A stretch of DNA of 55,773 bases, taken from Bacteroidales bacterium (GTDB lineage: Bacteria; Bacteroidota; Bacteroidia; Bacteroidales; JAAYUG01). The position numbers were made by a program, and so were the translations under genes. The notes under the pieces were generated by a model. That model saw only the letters and a list, made by a program, of their open reading frames with translations, was not told the DNA's origin and did no database searches. Shown here piece by piece: positions 7,008 through 17,212 of the stretch; position 1 is the stretch's first letter; each line of letters begins with the position of its first letter. The DNA lies in NCBI GenBank assembly GCA_012517825.1, contig JAAYUG010000154.1:1-55773 (forward strand), written 5' to 3'.

Positions 7008-7943
7008 ATGGAAAATGATTCCGCCTTAATTGATAAAATTCATCAGCTCAGGAAGGAGAAAAATGCGGTTATTCTTGCGCATTTTTATCAGATTCCTGAA
7101 ATTCAGGATATTGCTGATTTTGTTGGTGACAGCCTTGATTTATCCCGGAAATCGGCAGCAACAGATGCTGATATTATTGTTTTTGCCGGCGTTCACTTTA
7201 TGGCCGAAACCGCCAAGATTTTATCCCCCCAAAAAAAAGTGCTGATTCCTGACCCCAATGCAGGGTGTTCTCTGGCCGATTCCTGTCCTGCCGATGCTTT
7301 CAGGGCGTTCAGGGCAAAATATCCCGACCACCTGGTTGTTTCTTATGTAAATACATCGGCTGAGATCAAAGCAATGACCGATATTACCTGTACTTCTTCC
7401 AATGCCTTGCAGATCATAGAAAGCATTCCGAAAGACCGGAAGATTATATTCGCCCCTGATAAGAATCTGGGCAATTTTCTGAACAGCATCACAGGACGGA
7501 ATATGGTGTTATGGGATGGTGCCTGCCATGTACATGAGAAGTTTTCGCTGGAGAAAATACTGGCTCTCAAACAGCAATATCCGGGAGCCAAACTGATTGC
7601 CCATCCGGAGTGTCAAAGGCCGGTTTTGCTGGCGGCCGATTACGTGGGCTCAACCTCTGCATTATTGCGCTTTGCGGAAACCGATTCAGGAAATGAATAT
7701 ATAGTAGCCACTGAGTCGGGTATTTTGCACCAGATGAGGAAACGCAATCCGCACAAGACCTTTATTCCTGCGCCTCCTCTTGATTCAACCTGCGGGTGCA
7801 GTGAATGCATCTTCATGAAAATGCACACTCTGCAGAAAATTTACGACAGCCTTAAGGAAGAGAAATATGAAATACTGCTCGATCCTGAACTTATTGAGCG
7901 GGCAAGAAGACCAATTGAAAAAATGCTGGAATTGTCTTCCTGA
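7008..7943 (+). CDS. nadA: Quinolinate synthase A
   Basis: Condenses iminoaspartate with dihydroxyacetone phosphate to quinolinate in de novo NAD synthesis. The 311-residue protein shows the three family repeats. The cysteines that should hold the 4Fe-4S cluster are C87 (PNAGCSLADSC), C173 (WDGACHVHE) and C267 (CGCSECIFMKMH). Substrate-binding motifs include HFYQIPEIQDIADFVGDSL and AHPECQRPVL. ATG 7008 is 14 bp after the ferredoxin gene, so they are probably one transcript. nadB and nadC, often neighbours, are not in this window. Confidence 0.97.
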   Translation: MENDSALIDKIHQLRKEKNAVILAHFYQIPEIQDIADFVGDSLDLSRKSAATDADIIVFAGVHFMAETAKILSPQKKVLIPDPNAGCSLADSCPADAFRAFRAKYPDHLVVSYVNTSAEIKAMTDITCTSSNALQIIESIPKDRKIIFAPDKNLGNFLNSITGRNMVLWDGACHVHEKFSLEKILALKQQYPGAKLIAHPECQRPVLLAADYVGSTSALLRFAETDSGNEYIVATESGILHQMRKRNPHKTFIPAPPLDSTCGCSECIFMKMHTLQKIYDSLKEEKYEILLDPELIERARRPIEKMLELSS

Positions 7944-8027
7944 GCTGTTTTCTTACCGTTTTATCGGTGTTGCGGGCAACGGGAATTATGGGGAATTAGC
8001 CTGTTAGCTGAATGTTGGGTCGAATTT

Positions 8028-9269
8028 TCAGAATGATGTTTCGGTTTTAAACCCTGCCTTTTCAAGATCTTTCCAGAAACCCGGATACGATTTGCTTACT
8101 ACTCCGGGGTCTTCAATATCAACAGGCTGGCCCGAGAGGCAAACCGGGGCAAAGGACATAGCCATACGATGGTCATCATAGGTTGAGAAACGTAAAGGGC
8201 CGGGCCGGGGTTTTTCCTTGCGGCCGTTCCATTCAAGAACTCCGTTTTCAGGTTCGGTGATGGCTATTCCCAGTTTTTTCATTTCGTTTACAAGAGCTGC
8301 TATACGGTCGGTTTCCTTTATTCGGAGGCTTTGGGCACCGGAAATCCGGAAAGGAATACCCAGCAGGCCAAGGCATACCACAAAGGTTTGTACCATGTCG
8401 GGCGTGTCTTCGAAATTTTCCTCGAACACGGAACAGCTTACCGGTATGCGGGAAAGCACAGCTCCCTCCGGCGTGAATTCGGTCTTAACTCCAAGGGTAG
8501 CAAAATGCCGTGCAATGACTGCATCGCCCTGCAGGCTGGCTTCAGGAAGATCGCAGATCGTAATAAGGCATTCCCCTGAAAGGGCTGCTATGGAATACCA
8601 GTAGGAAGCTGAACTCCAGTCGGGTTCTGCAGTGATTTCCGTTTCCCGATACAGCTGAGGATCAATGCGAATCAGGTTTCCGGAATACACGCTTTCTATT
8701 CCCGCCATTTTCAGGAGCTTCAGGGTGAGGTTTATATAGGGGTGGGAAATTATTTTTCCGGTCAGCTTCAGGGTAAGTCCATGAGGAAGAACCGGAGCGA
8801 TCATCAGCAGGGCACTGATAAACTGGCTGCTGGTGCTCCCGTCGATCTCGGCTTCCTGTTTATGAAGTGTTTTTCCCCTGATTTTCAGCGGCGGGAAACC
8901 TTCGTTCTGAAGATATTCAATATCGGCACCCAGCTGACGGAGGGCATCCACCAGCTTTCCAACAGGACGCTGGCACATTCTTTCCGAGCCGGTTAGTACA
9001 TACTCCCCTTCTGTTACTGCCAGGTAGGCTGTGAGGAAGCGCATAGCCGTGCCGGCATTTCCCGCATTGATTTCCTTTTTGCCCGGCTGAAGGGCCTCCA
9101 GGAGAACCGTTGTGTCGTTGCTGGAAGAGAGATTCCTGATGCGGATTTTGTTTCCGCTCAGTGCATTCATGATCAGCAGCCGGTTGCTGATGCTCTTGGA
9201 AGAAGGAAGAGTGATGCGGGCGGTAATTCTTCCTTCGGGAGCTGTAACTCTGATGATTTCTGGTTTCAA
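8028..9269 (-). CDS. aroA: 3-phosphoshikimate 1-carboxyvinyltransferase (EPSP synthase)
   Basis: Joins phosphoenolpyruvate to shikimate-3-phosphate in the shikimate pathway for aromatic amino acids. The 413-residue protein shows the N-terminal S-K-S-x-S-N-R motif (LPSSKSISNRLLIMNALSG), the PEP-loop NAGTAMRFLTAY at about residue 70, KETDRIAALVNEM at about residue 323 and the C-terminal DDHRMAMSFAP. Length and motifs are normal for the family. ATG 9269 lies behind a -7 box at 9303-9310. It converges with nadA across an 84-bp gap and is divergent from the next small membrane-protein gene. Confidence 0.97.
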   Translation of the reverse strand: MKPEIIRVTAPEGRITARITLPSSKSISNRLLIMNALSGNKIRIRNLSSSNDTTVLLEALQPGKKEINAGNAGTAMRFLTAYLAVTEGEYVLTGSERMCQRPVGKLVDALRQLGADIEYLQNEGFPPLKIRGKTLHKQEAEIDGSTSSQFISALLMIAPVLPHGLTLKLTGKIISHPYINLTLKLLKMAGIESVYSGNLIRIDPQLYRETEITAEPDWSSASYWYSIAALSGECLITICDLPEASLQGDAVIARHFATLGVKTEFTPEGAVLSRIPVSCSVFEENFEDTPDMVQTFVVCLGLLGIPFRISGAQSLRIKETDRIAALVNEMKKLGIAITEPENGVLEWNGRKEKPRPGPLRFSTYDDHRMAMSFAPVCLSGQPVDIEDPGVVSKSYPGFWKDLEKAGFKTETSF

Positions 9270-9302
9270 GGTCGCAGGTAGTTAATTTTATCGGGGGTGC
9301 TG

Positions 9303-9310
9303 CAAAGATA
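9303..9310 (-). promoter_or_regulatory. -7 promoter box of aroA
   Basis: Plus-strand CAAAGATA, i.e. TATCTTTG leftward, an exact TAnnTTTG match. The aroA start lies 33 nt downstream. Confidence 0.5.
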
Positions 9311-9369
9311 ATGTTTCCTGTTTCGGGTAATGATAAAAAAGACTATTTTTAGAGTCGTAATTTATCAGT

Positions 9370-9849
9370 ATGACCATCGACCTTCAGCGTACTGCCATCA
9401 AAATTCGTCTCCGTGGCCTTTTTATGGCTGTTTTGTTCGTCAGCCTTATTTGTGTGATATTGTTTCTGGAGGTTTTCAGAGATCCGGTTCTTGGCCTTAC
9501 CCGGGCTCATTATATTCTTATTATTTCAGTTTTGTATGTACTTTATTCTCTTTATACCTTTCTTCTGGATCTGAATTATATTTATTTCAATGACGACGGC
9601 CAGAAGATTATTTTCCGTTATTACTCCATGCGACCACTCAGCCAGGTAAAAAGTTCGGTGGAGATACCCAAGGAATCATTTGCCGGTTTTGAGATCAGGA
9701 AAGGTTTTCTGGGGCTGGTACCTAAAATAGTCTTGTACCAGAAAGATAAGGCAGGTTTGTTCCGGTATCCTCCCGTTAGTATTTCTTCCCTTTCAGAGAA
9801 GGAGAAGAATTTGCTGCTGAGATCGTTGCAGAAATATGGAGGAAGATAG
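9370..9849 (+). CDS. Two-TM membrane protein with a possible PH-like domain
   Basis: 159 residues. Two hydrophobic segments (about residues 15-36 and 45-66: LFMAVLFVSLICVILFLEVF and ILIISVLYVLYSLYTFLLDL) are followed by a beta-rich cytoplasmic part. That part contains DDGQKIIFRYYS and FAGFEIRKGFLGLVPKIVLY and resembles bacterial PH/YdbT-type domains, but I cannot name the family firmly. Its last 14 bases overlap the start of dprA, so the two are almost certainly translated together. The link to DNA uptake suggested by that neighbour is not otherwise supported. Confidence 0.7.
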   Translation: MTIDLQRTAIKIRLRGLFMAVLFVSLICVILFLEVFRDPVLGLTRAHYILIISVLYVLYSLYTFLLDLNYIYFNDDGQKIIFRYYSMRPLSQVKSSVEIPKESFAGFEIRKGFLGLVPKIVLYQKDKAGLFRYPPVSISSLSEKEKNLLLRSLQKYGGR

Positions 9850-10942
9850 CTTATTACACGACATTGCCCTGAGCCTTATTCCGGGGGTTGGAAGCATTAC
9901 CGCGCGCCAGCTGATTTCCTATGCGGGCAGCAGCCAGGCAGTTTTGTCCATGCGGCGCAAGGATCTTCTGCAGATACCTGGAATAGGAGAAACCATGGCC
10001 GATCGTATTCTTCAGGCCAATACCCTTTCCCGCGCCGAAGAGGAGCTTCGTTTTATTGAAAGGTACAAGATAAAGGCCTTGACATTCCGCGACAGCGCTT
10101 ACCCCGAACGTCTGCGGCAATGTCCTGATGCTCCTCTGGTTTTATATGTAAAAGGAGAGGCTGACCTGAATGCGGAGCACATGATTGCTGTAGTCGGTAC
10201 CCGGTCGGCTACCAGTTACGGCAAAAAAATGTGTTACGAACTGATTGACCGCCTGACGGCAAAAGGGTATCGTTTTACCGTTGTAAGCGGACTGGCCTAT
10301 GGTATCGATGTGGCGGCCCACAGAGCTTCGCTGAAGGCGAAACAGCCAACCATTGCTGTGCTGGGGCATGGGCTCAGTAGTATCTACCCCCCTCTGCACG
10401 CTCAGGTAGCCAGAGAAATTTGCAGGGAAGGTGCCCTGGTTACTGATTTTGTAAGCGATGTGAAGGCAGAGCGAAAAAATTTCCTGCGCCGCAACAGAAT
10501 CATTGCCGGTCTTTCGGAAGCCACCATCGTGGTTGAATCAGCTGAAAAAGGAGGAGCGCTTGTTACTGCCGATATTGCCGTATCGTACAACCGGGATGTG
10601 CTTGCTTTTCCGGGCAAGGCCACCGATATCTATTCGGCCGGGTGCAACCGCCTGATACGGTTGAACAAGGCCGCACTGATTGTATCGGCTTCTGACCTGG
10701 AATACGCACTTGGATGGATTCCCGAGAAAAAAGACAATGCCCGCCAGCAGGCCTTGTTTACTGAACCACAGGGCATCGAAAAGGACATTCTTGACATGTT
10801 GCGCACCCGGGGGCCTATGCTGGTAGATGAGCTGGCACTGGCGGCTGATATTCCGGTCAACAAACTGGCCGGAATCCTCCTGAACCTCGAGTTGTCGGGC
10901 AGAGTGGAATGCCTGCCGGGAAAGGTCTATCAATTGGGCTGA
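9836..10942 (+). CDS. dprA: DNA-processing protein A
   Basis: Cytoplasmic single-strand DNA-binding protein that loads RecA on incoming DNA during natural transformation. The 368-residue protein has an N-terminal helix-hairpin-helix region (LLQIPGIGETMADRIL, about residues 44-59). Next comes the Rossmann-like DprA domain (VVGTRSATSYGKK; VVSGLAYGIDVAAHRASL; FLRRNRIIAGLSEATIVVES; GGALVTADIA; AFPG). The C-terminal winged-helix domain is EKDILDMLRTRGPMLVDELA. Start ATG 9836 lies inside the end of the preceding membrane-protein gene. DprA is also kept in species not known to be competent. Confidence 0.96.
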   Translation: MEEDSLLHDIALSLIPGVGSITARQLISYAGSSQAVLSMRRKDLLQIPGIGETMADRILQANTLSRAEEELRFIERYKIKALTFRDSAYPERLRQCPDAPLVLYVKGEADLNAEHMIAVVGTRSATSYGKKMCYELIDRLTAKGYRFTVVSGLAYGIDVAAHRASLKAKQPTIAVLGHGLSSIYPPLHAQVAREICREGALVTDFVSDVKAERKNFLRRNRIIAGLSEATIVVESAEKGGALVTADIAVSYNRDVLAFPGKATDIYSAGCNRLIRLNKAALIVSASDLEYALGWIPEKKDNARQQALFTEPQGIEKDILDMLRTRGPMLVDELALAADIPVNKLAGILLNLELSGRVECLPGKVYQLG

Positions 10943-11057
10943 ACTATATGTATTGAAAAAAAAGCCATTTCTTGAAAAGTATAGACCCCTGCTTTTAAGG
11001 CAGACCTTTATAAAAATGCACATTCTCAAAAAATATGTTGTTAAATATATCCATTGA

Positions 11058-12452
<1,395 letters not shown>

Positions 12453-12527
12453 CCTGGCAAATGCTCAGGAAAATCAGAAAATTCATTTTTTGCTGTAAAA
12501 CACCATTCCGGCCATACTTTAAAAATG

Positions 12528-12535
12528 TAACTTTG
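12528..12535 (+). promoter_or_regulatory. -7 promoter box of the tatD gene
   Basis: TAACTTTG, an exact TAnnTTTG match. The start codon follows at 12552, so the leader would be only about 10 nt. Confidence 0.45.
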
Positions 12536-12551
12536 GCCGGAATTTCTTTTT

Positions 12552-13322
12552 ATGGTTCTGATTGATACCCATAGCCATATTTATCTATCTGAGTTTGCCG
12601 ATGAGGTTGACCAGGTTATTGAGTGCTCCGGAAAGGCCGGGGTGGAAAAGATTTTTCTGCCCAATATTGACAGCACCTCTGTTCAGCCTATGCTTAGCCT
12701 TGAAGCCCGGTATCCCGGAACCTGCTTCGCTATGATGGGAGTTCATCCTACATCAGTAAAGGAAAACTACCGGGAGGAGCTGACGCAGGCCGAAAGCTGG
12801 TTGCAGAAGCGTTCCTTTGCCGGAATCGGAGAAACGGGCATTGATCTATACTGGGATACCACTTTTCAAAAAGAACAGACGGAAGCATTTGAGCAGCATA
12901 TTTTGTGGGCCCGGCAATACCGGCTTCCCCTGGTCATTCATTCGCGTAACAGCATACTCCTTCTTCTGGATATCATCAGGCCATATGTTTCGGAAGACCT
13001 GAAGGGTGTTTTTCATTGTTTTACAGGAAGTTATGAACAGGCAAAACAGGCAGTGGATATGGGATTCATGCTGGGTATTGGAGGTATAGTCACATACAAA
13101 AATGCCGGTATGGATGTACTTGTCAGAAAGATCGGAATCAGCAGGTTGGTGCTGGAAACCGATGCTCCTTATCTGCCTCCCGTCCCATACAGAGGAAAGC
13201 GCAATGAACCTTCCTATCTTCCTTTCATTGCAGCAAAGGTTGCTGAACTATTAAACCTGTCTGTTGAAGAAGTAGCCATGATAACTACCGAAAATGCGCA
13301 GAAACTTTTTAACTTTGAATAA
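12552..13322 (+). CDS. tatD: TatD-family metal-dependent DNase
   Basis: 256-residue TIM-barrel hydrolase with metal-binding D5-T-H7-S-H9 at the N-terminus (LIDTHSHIYL). Further conserved segments are GETGIDLYWD (about residue 96), PLVIHSRN, FHCFTGS and LETDAPYLPP, the last carrying the final metal-binding Asp. The family acts as 3'-5' exonuclease on DNA. The name TatD does not imply a role in Tat secretion. ATG 12552 follows its promoter box closely. It is followed by copy 2 of the palindromic intergenic repeat and then ansA. Confidence 0.94.
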   Translation: MVLIDTHSHIYLSEFADEVDQVIECSGKAGVEKIFLPNIDSTSVQPMLSLEARYPGTCFAMMGVHPTSVKENYREELTQAESWLQKRSFAGIGETGIDLYWDTTFQKEQTEAFEQHILWARQYRLPLVIHSRNSILLLLDIIRPYVSEDLKGVFHCFTGSYEQAKQAVDMGFMLGIGGIVTYKNAGMDVLVRKIGISRLVLETDAPYLPPVPYRGKRNEPSYLPFIAAKVAELLNLSVEEVAMITTENAQKLFNFE

Positions 13323-13348
13323 GGCAGAGCCCAAAATTTCACCGGGGT

Positions 13349-13376
13349 ACATTGCGCACTTTTTGATGCGCAATAT
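13349..13376. repeat. Palindromic intergenic repeat, copy 2
   Basis: ACATTGCGCA, loop CTTTTTGA, then TGCGCAATAT: nine of ten positions pair, the tenth as G-U type. Arm, loop length and central TTTTT match copy 1 at 2763-2792. It lies between tatD and ansA. Confidence 0.65.
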
Positions 13377-13416
13377 GGGCTGAACCACAAAATGCCATGC
13401 AAGAAAGATTTTGCTT

Positions 13417-14445
13417 ATGAGTGACACGTCGGTTTTAATAATTTATACAGGTGGTACAATAGGGATGGTGCACGATCCTGAAACAGGAGCTTTGCTTCCC
13501 ATGGATTTTGGTGCCATTGCCAGTCAGGTTCCTGAACTGAAAAGGCTTGGTTTTCGTTTGCATACCATTGCATTTGATCCTCCGGTCGATTCCTCCAATA
13601 TTACTCCGGAGGACTGGGTGCGGATTGCCGGAATCATTGAGGAAAACTATGATCAGTTTGATGGTTTTGTTGTTCTGCATGGTACCGATACCATGGCCTA
13701 TTCGGCCTCTGCCTTAAGCTTTATGCTGGAGAATCTTGGAAAACCTGTCGTCTTTACCGGTTCTCAGCTACCCATCGGCACCCTGCGTACCGACGGAAAG
13801 GAAAATCTGATTACCGCTATTGAAATTGCTGCGGCAAAAGAAGATGGAAACCCTTTGGTGCCTGAGGTATGTATTTATTTTGAAAGCATGCTTTTTCGGG
13901 GGAACCGGACGCATAAAAACAGTGCCGAGCAGTTTCGTGCCTTTGTTTCAGCAAACTACCCCCCTCTGGCAGAATCGGGCGTGTATATTAAATACAACCG
14001 GTCAGCCATTCTGCCGGTTCGGCCCTCTCTCGGGCTGACCGTGCATAAGAAGCTGGACACCCGTCTGGCTATTTTGAAAATTTTCCCCGGAATACCTGAT
14101 GCTGTTGTCGAAGGGATTCTGGGAATTCCCGGTCTGAGGGGAGTAATTATGGAAACCTTCGGCAGCGGAAATGCACCCAGCAACAATCATTTCATTGAGA
14201 TGATACGGAATGCGGTTGACAGGGGAGTTATTATAGTAAATGTCACGCAATGTGAGACAGGGAAGGTGGAAATGGATCTGTATGAAACGGGAGCAGAATT
14301 GCAGAAAGCCGGAGTGATAAGCGGTTATGACAGTACTACTGAAGCGGCCATCACCAAGCTCATGGTGCTTTGCGGAAAGTACGATGACAGCCGGATCATA
14401 AAAAAGCTGATGCGAACATCATTACGGGGTGAAATTACACCATAA
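13417..14445 (+). CDS. ansA: Type I (cytoplasmic) L-asparaginase
   Basis: Hydrolyses asparagine to aspartate and ammonia. The 342-residue protein (from ATG 13417, MSDTSVLIIYTGGTIGMV) has the first catalytic threonine in TGGTIG and the second in the conserved VLHGTDTMAYSASAL stretch. The interface motif LRTDGKENL also follows the family. No signal peptide is present, so it is the cytoplasmic form. A longer frame begins with TTG 13411 but adds only two residues. It ends 64 bp before tRNA-Ser; I see no strong terminator between them. Confidence 0.95.
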   Translation: MSDTSVLIIYTGGTIGMVHDPETGALLPMDFGAIASQVPELKRLGFRLHTIAFDPPVDSSNITPEDWVRIAGIIEENYDQFDGFVVLHGTDTMAYSASALSFMLENLGKPVVFTGSQLPIGTLRTDGKENLITAIEIAAAKEDGNPLVPEVCIYFESMLFRGNRTHKNSAEQFRAFVSANYPPLAESGVYIKYNRSAILPVRPSLGLTVHKKLDTRLAILKIFPGIPDAVVEGILGIPGLRGVIMETFGSGNAPSNNHFIEMIRNAVDRGVIIVNVTQCETGKVEMDLYETGAELQKAGVISGYDSTTEAAITKLMVLCGKYDDSRIIKKLMRTSLRGEITP

Positions 14446-14509
14446 CATACTTTTATTTGTTTTTTTTTTATAATTTGGCGCCCTGAAATAATGTGATTTG
14501 GGAAGGAGA

Positions 14510-14600
14510 GGAGAGATGGCCGAGTGGTCTAAGGCGCACGCCTGGAGAGCGTGTAATCGCCAAAAGCGGTTCGAGGGTTCGAATCCCTCTCTCTCCGCCA
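14510..14600 (+). tRNA. tRNA-Ser (anticodon GGA)
   Basis: The acceptor stem GGAGAGA pairs with TCTCTCC, and discriminator G and CCA are encoded (14597-14600). Anticodon GGA is at 14544-14546 in loop CTGGAGA. A long variable arm, typical of serine tRNA, precedes the T-loop GGTTCGAATCC. Reads UCC and UCU codons. Confidence 0.97.
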
Positions 14601-14696
14601 CCGGTTTTACAGAAAAAGATTTTCTAACGGGAAAAGGAAATTTTAAAAACAAATATTTATAGTAAACTAACGTTATACAATTAAAAACCGAAACAC

Positions 14697-15485
14697 ATGA
14701 AAAAAATCTTAGCGTTTGCAGCAGTGCTTGGATTTATGGTAATGGCCTCTGCCAGTTATGTTTATGGACAGACTGATACTACGGCGACAGTAACTGACAC
14801 CACCGCCGTTGCAACTCAGGCTCCTGCCACTCCGGCAGCATCGGATGAAGGGAAAACCCTGCATCAGATGTTGAAAGAAAAATTCATCGAGGGAGGTGCT
14901 CCCTGGATGGCTCCTATTTTGCTCTGCCTTATTCTGGGGCTTGCTATTGTTATTGAACGTACCATCTATTTGAACCTGGCCACTACCAATACCGATAAGT
15001 TGCTGAAGAGGATTGAAGAAGCTCTGAACAGCGGAGGTGTGGAAGCTGCCAAGGAAGTATGCCGCAATACCCGCGGCCCGGTAGCCAGCATTTTCTACCA
15101 GGGTCTTGACCGTGTAAACGAAGGTGTTGATGTGGTTGAAAAATCAGTAGTTTCCTATGGTTCTGTGCAGATGGGGCTTCTGGAAAAAGGCCTTAGCTGG
15201 GTAACCCTGTTCATCGCCATCGCCCCGATGCTCGGCTTCCTCGGAACAGTCGTTGGTATGGTTATGGCATTCGACGATATTGCCAAAGCAGGCGACGTTT
15301 CTCCTACAATTGTTGCCGGTGGTATGAAGGTTGCTCTTATTACTACGGTCGGAGGTCTTATCGTGGCTATTATTCTTCAGGTGTTTTACAACTATCTGCT
15401 TGCCAAAGTAGAAAGTATTGTAAATACCATGGAAGATGCATCCATCTCGCTGGTTGACCTTATTGTGAAATATACCAAAAAATAA
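14697..15485 (+). CDS. exbB: ExbB/TolQ/MotA-family proton channel protein
   Basis: Subunit of an inner-membrane proton-driven motor that energises TonB- or Tol-type systems. The 262-residue protein has an N-terminal signal-like segment (MKKILAFAAVLGFMVMASASYVYG) and a Thr/Ala-rich linker. The three-TM core starts with WMAPILLCLILGLAIVIERTIYL at about residue 70. The conserved TM2-TM3 region includes LSWVTLFIAIAPMLGFLGTVVGMVMAFDDIA and IVAGGMKVALITTVGGLIVAI. The N-terminal extension is common in Bacteroidota. First gene of a four-gene operon ending at a terminator at 17043. No tonB gene is present. Confidence 0.93.
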   Translation: MKKILAFAAVLGFMVMASASYVYGQTDTTATVTDTTAVATQAPATPAASDEGKTLHQMLKEKFIEGGAPWMAPILLCLILGLAIVIERTIYLNLATTNTDKLLKRIEEALNSGGVEAAKEVCRNTRGPVASIFYQGLDRVNEGVDVVEKSVVSYGSVQMGLLEKGLSWVTLFIAIAPMLGFLGTVVGMVMAFDDIAKAGDVSPTIVAGGMKVALITTVGGLIVAIILQVFYNYLLAKVESIVNTMEDASISLVDLIVKYTKK

Positions 15486-15489
15486 TACC

Positions 15490-15930
15490 ATGATTCGTCT
15501 GGCTAAGTTTCTGTATTATATACTTATTGCAGCGGCTGTTGTCATCGGACTACTTTTTTACTTAGGCCCTGCTAAGTATACTCCAAGTGGAAATATTGAT
15601 CCGCAAATTACTTCCCTTGCACTCAGGTATACATTCTTTGTAATTTTACTTGCCGTTGCTTTGGCAATCATTTTTCCTATCATTAATGTGATTTCCAATC
15701 CGAAGAATCTGGTGAGAAATCTGATTGTTGTGGTAGGTCTGGCTATAGTTACGGGGATATGTTACTATTTTGCCAAGGGAGATGTATTGCCTTTGCTCAA
15801 CTATTCAGGGAGTGACAATGTTCCCTGGGTGCTTAAACTCGTCGATACCGGCCTGTTCCTTATGTATATTGCTTTTGCCGGAGCACTGCTGGCTATCGTC
15901 TATTCTGAAATCAGAAGATATTTGATCTAA
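15490..15930 (+). CDS. Four-TM membrane protein between exbB and exbD
   Basis: 146 residues with about four hydrophobic helices: FLYYILIAAAVVIGLLFYLG, YTFFVILLAVALAIIFPIINV, LIVVVGLAIVTGICYYFA and TGLFLMYIAFAGALLAIVYS. No catalytic motif and no family that I can name with a function. It starts 4 bp after exbB and ends 11 bp before exbD, so it is made together with the motor subunits. It may be an accessory part of the complex, but that is inferred from position only. Confidence 0.8.
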   Translation: MIRLAKFLYYILIAAAVVIGLLFYLGPAKYTPSGNIDPQITSLALRYTFFVILLAVALAIIFPIINVISNPKNLVRNLIVVVGLAIVTGICYYFAKGDVLPLLNYSGSDNVPWVLKLVDTGLFLMYIAFAGALLAIVYSEIRRYLI

Positions 15931-15941
15931 AAAAAGGTACT

Positions 15942-16532
15942 ATGAGAAAAGCTCCTGAAATGCCGGAACTCAATACAGGGTCCTCTGCTGATATTGCTTT
16001 TCTGCTTCTTATTTTCTTCCTGGTAACAACAACCTTTGATACCGATAAAGGGATCATTCGTATGTTGCCTCCTATTGTTGAAAAACAGGAAAAATCAGAA
16101 AGCAAGGTAAAGGAGAGGAATGTATTTGTGGTTCTGGTGAATGCCAAAGATCAGCTTCTGGTGGAGGGCGAGCTGATGGATATCCGGCAATTGCGGGAAA
16201 AAACCAAAGAGTTCCTCCTGAATCCGGAAGATTTGCCTAGTCTGCCCGAAAAGGAAGAAAAAGATATTCCATACTTCGGAAAGGTCCGTGTAGGCAAGGG
16301 TGTAATTTCCCTGCAGAATGACAGGGGTACATCGTACGGTAAGTACCTCGAGGTGCAGAATGAACTCACAGCGGCTGGTAATGAAATTAAAGATCAGATT
16401 GCCATGCAAAAATTCAACAAACACTTCGACGATCTGTCCGAAGATCAGCAGAATGCTATTAAGCAATATGTTCCTGTTATGATCTCGGAAGCAGAACCGA
16501 AGAATATTGGTGCAGATAAAGGTCGAAAATAA
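15942..16532 (+). CDS. exbD: ExbD/TolR-family protein, first copy
   Basis: 196 residues: a short cytoplasmic N-terminus, one membrane helix with the proton-carrying aspartate D17 (SSADIAFLLLIFFLVTTTFD), and a long periplasmic domain. That domain has the usual VLVNAKDQLLVEGELMDIRQL strand-helix pattern, followed by an unusual acidic/charged insert at about residues 88-105 (LPSLPEKEEKDIPYFGK). It is longer than a typical ExbD of about 140 residues. Works with ExbB; two different ExbD proteins in one operon suggest a heterodimeric plug. Confidence 0.92.
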   Translation: MRKAPEMPELNTGSSADIAFLLLIFFLVTTTFDTDKGIIRMLPPIVEKQEKSESKVKERNVFVVLVNAKDQLLVEGELMDIRQLREKTKEFLLNPEDLPSLPEKEEKDIPYFGKVRVGKGVISLQNDRGTSYGKYLEVQNELTAAGNEIKDQIAMQKFNKHFDDLSEDQQNAIKQYVPVMISEAEPKNIGADKGRK

Positions 16533-16552
16533 CTAATTAGGAGGAATCAACC

Positions 16553-17020
16553 ATGGCTGTTTTTCGTAAGAAAGGAAGCCGCAAAGCAAGAATGAATCTG
16601 TCTTCCATGTCAGACATTGTCTTCATGCTTCTGTTCTTTTTCATGGTAACTACCACTTTCCGAAGTGCTTCGCTGAAAGTTAGAATACGCGTTCCCGGGG
16701 CTACTGAAGTAAAGAAAATTGAAAATAAGTCACTTGTCAGTTACATCTATATTGGCCGTCCATTCAATGAAAAGATGTATGGTACCGAACCTCGTATTCA
16801 GTTGAACGATACCTTTAAGGAAGTGGATGATATCCGTGACTTTATTGCTTCGGAACGGGCACAAAAAAGTGAAGCCGATCAGTCCAAAATGACTGTTTCT
16901 CTGAAAATTGATAGAGATGTGAAAATGGGAATCGTTACCGATGTGAAGCAGGCTCTGCGTCGTGCCAGTGCCCTTAAGATTAACTATTCCGGCCGTAAGG
17001 ACGATAGTTACCTGAAGTAA
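16553..17020 (+). CDS. exbD: ExbD/TolR-family protein, second copy
   Basis: 155 residues with a basic N-terminus (MAVFRKKGSRKARMNLSSM), one membrane helix carrying aspartate D21 (SDIVFMLLFFFMVTTTF) and a periplasmic domain ending in VKQALRRASALKINYSGRK. GGAGG precedes ATG 16553. It is clearly different in sequence from the first ExbD of the operon. Last gene before the terminator. Confidence 0.92.
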   Translation: MAVFRKKGSRKARMNLSSMSDIVFMLLFFFMVTTTFRSASLKVRIRVPGATEVKKIENKSLVSYIYIGRPFNEKMYGTEPRIQLNDTFKEVDDIRDFIASERAQKSEADQSKMTVSLKIDRDVKMGIVTDVKQALRRASALKINYSGRKDDSYLK

Positions 17021-17042
17021 AGCTGCAAACTTTAATATAGAA

Positions 17043-17072
17043 AAAGACGGATGCGATTTTGTATCCGTCTTT
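17043..17072 (+). terminator. Terminator of the exb operon
   Basis: Ten-bp stem AAAGACGGAT / ATCCGTCTTT with a 10-nt loop followed by TTTT, 22 bp after the second exbD stop. Confidence 0.93.
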
Positions 17073-17212
17073 TTTATTCAGTCATTTTCTGATTTATTCT
17101 GCGCTCGACCTGGTTTGCTTTCACATCATTTCAAAGCAACTAGCCCAGGCTGGCTCTAAATTTTAACCGGCCATGCATTAGTTTATTTTCATGCCTGAGG
17201 CGAAATCCGGGT

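Noticed and set aside
14422-14652. Minus-strand 76-residue frame with an EGFEPSNRF-type sequence
   Set aside because: It is the antisense of tRNA-Ser, a common false annotation.
14697-17020. A TonB or Tol-Pal system within the exb operon
   Set aside because: No TonB, TolA, TolB or Pal protein is encoded near it.
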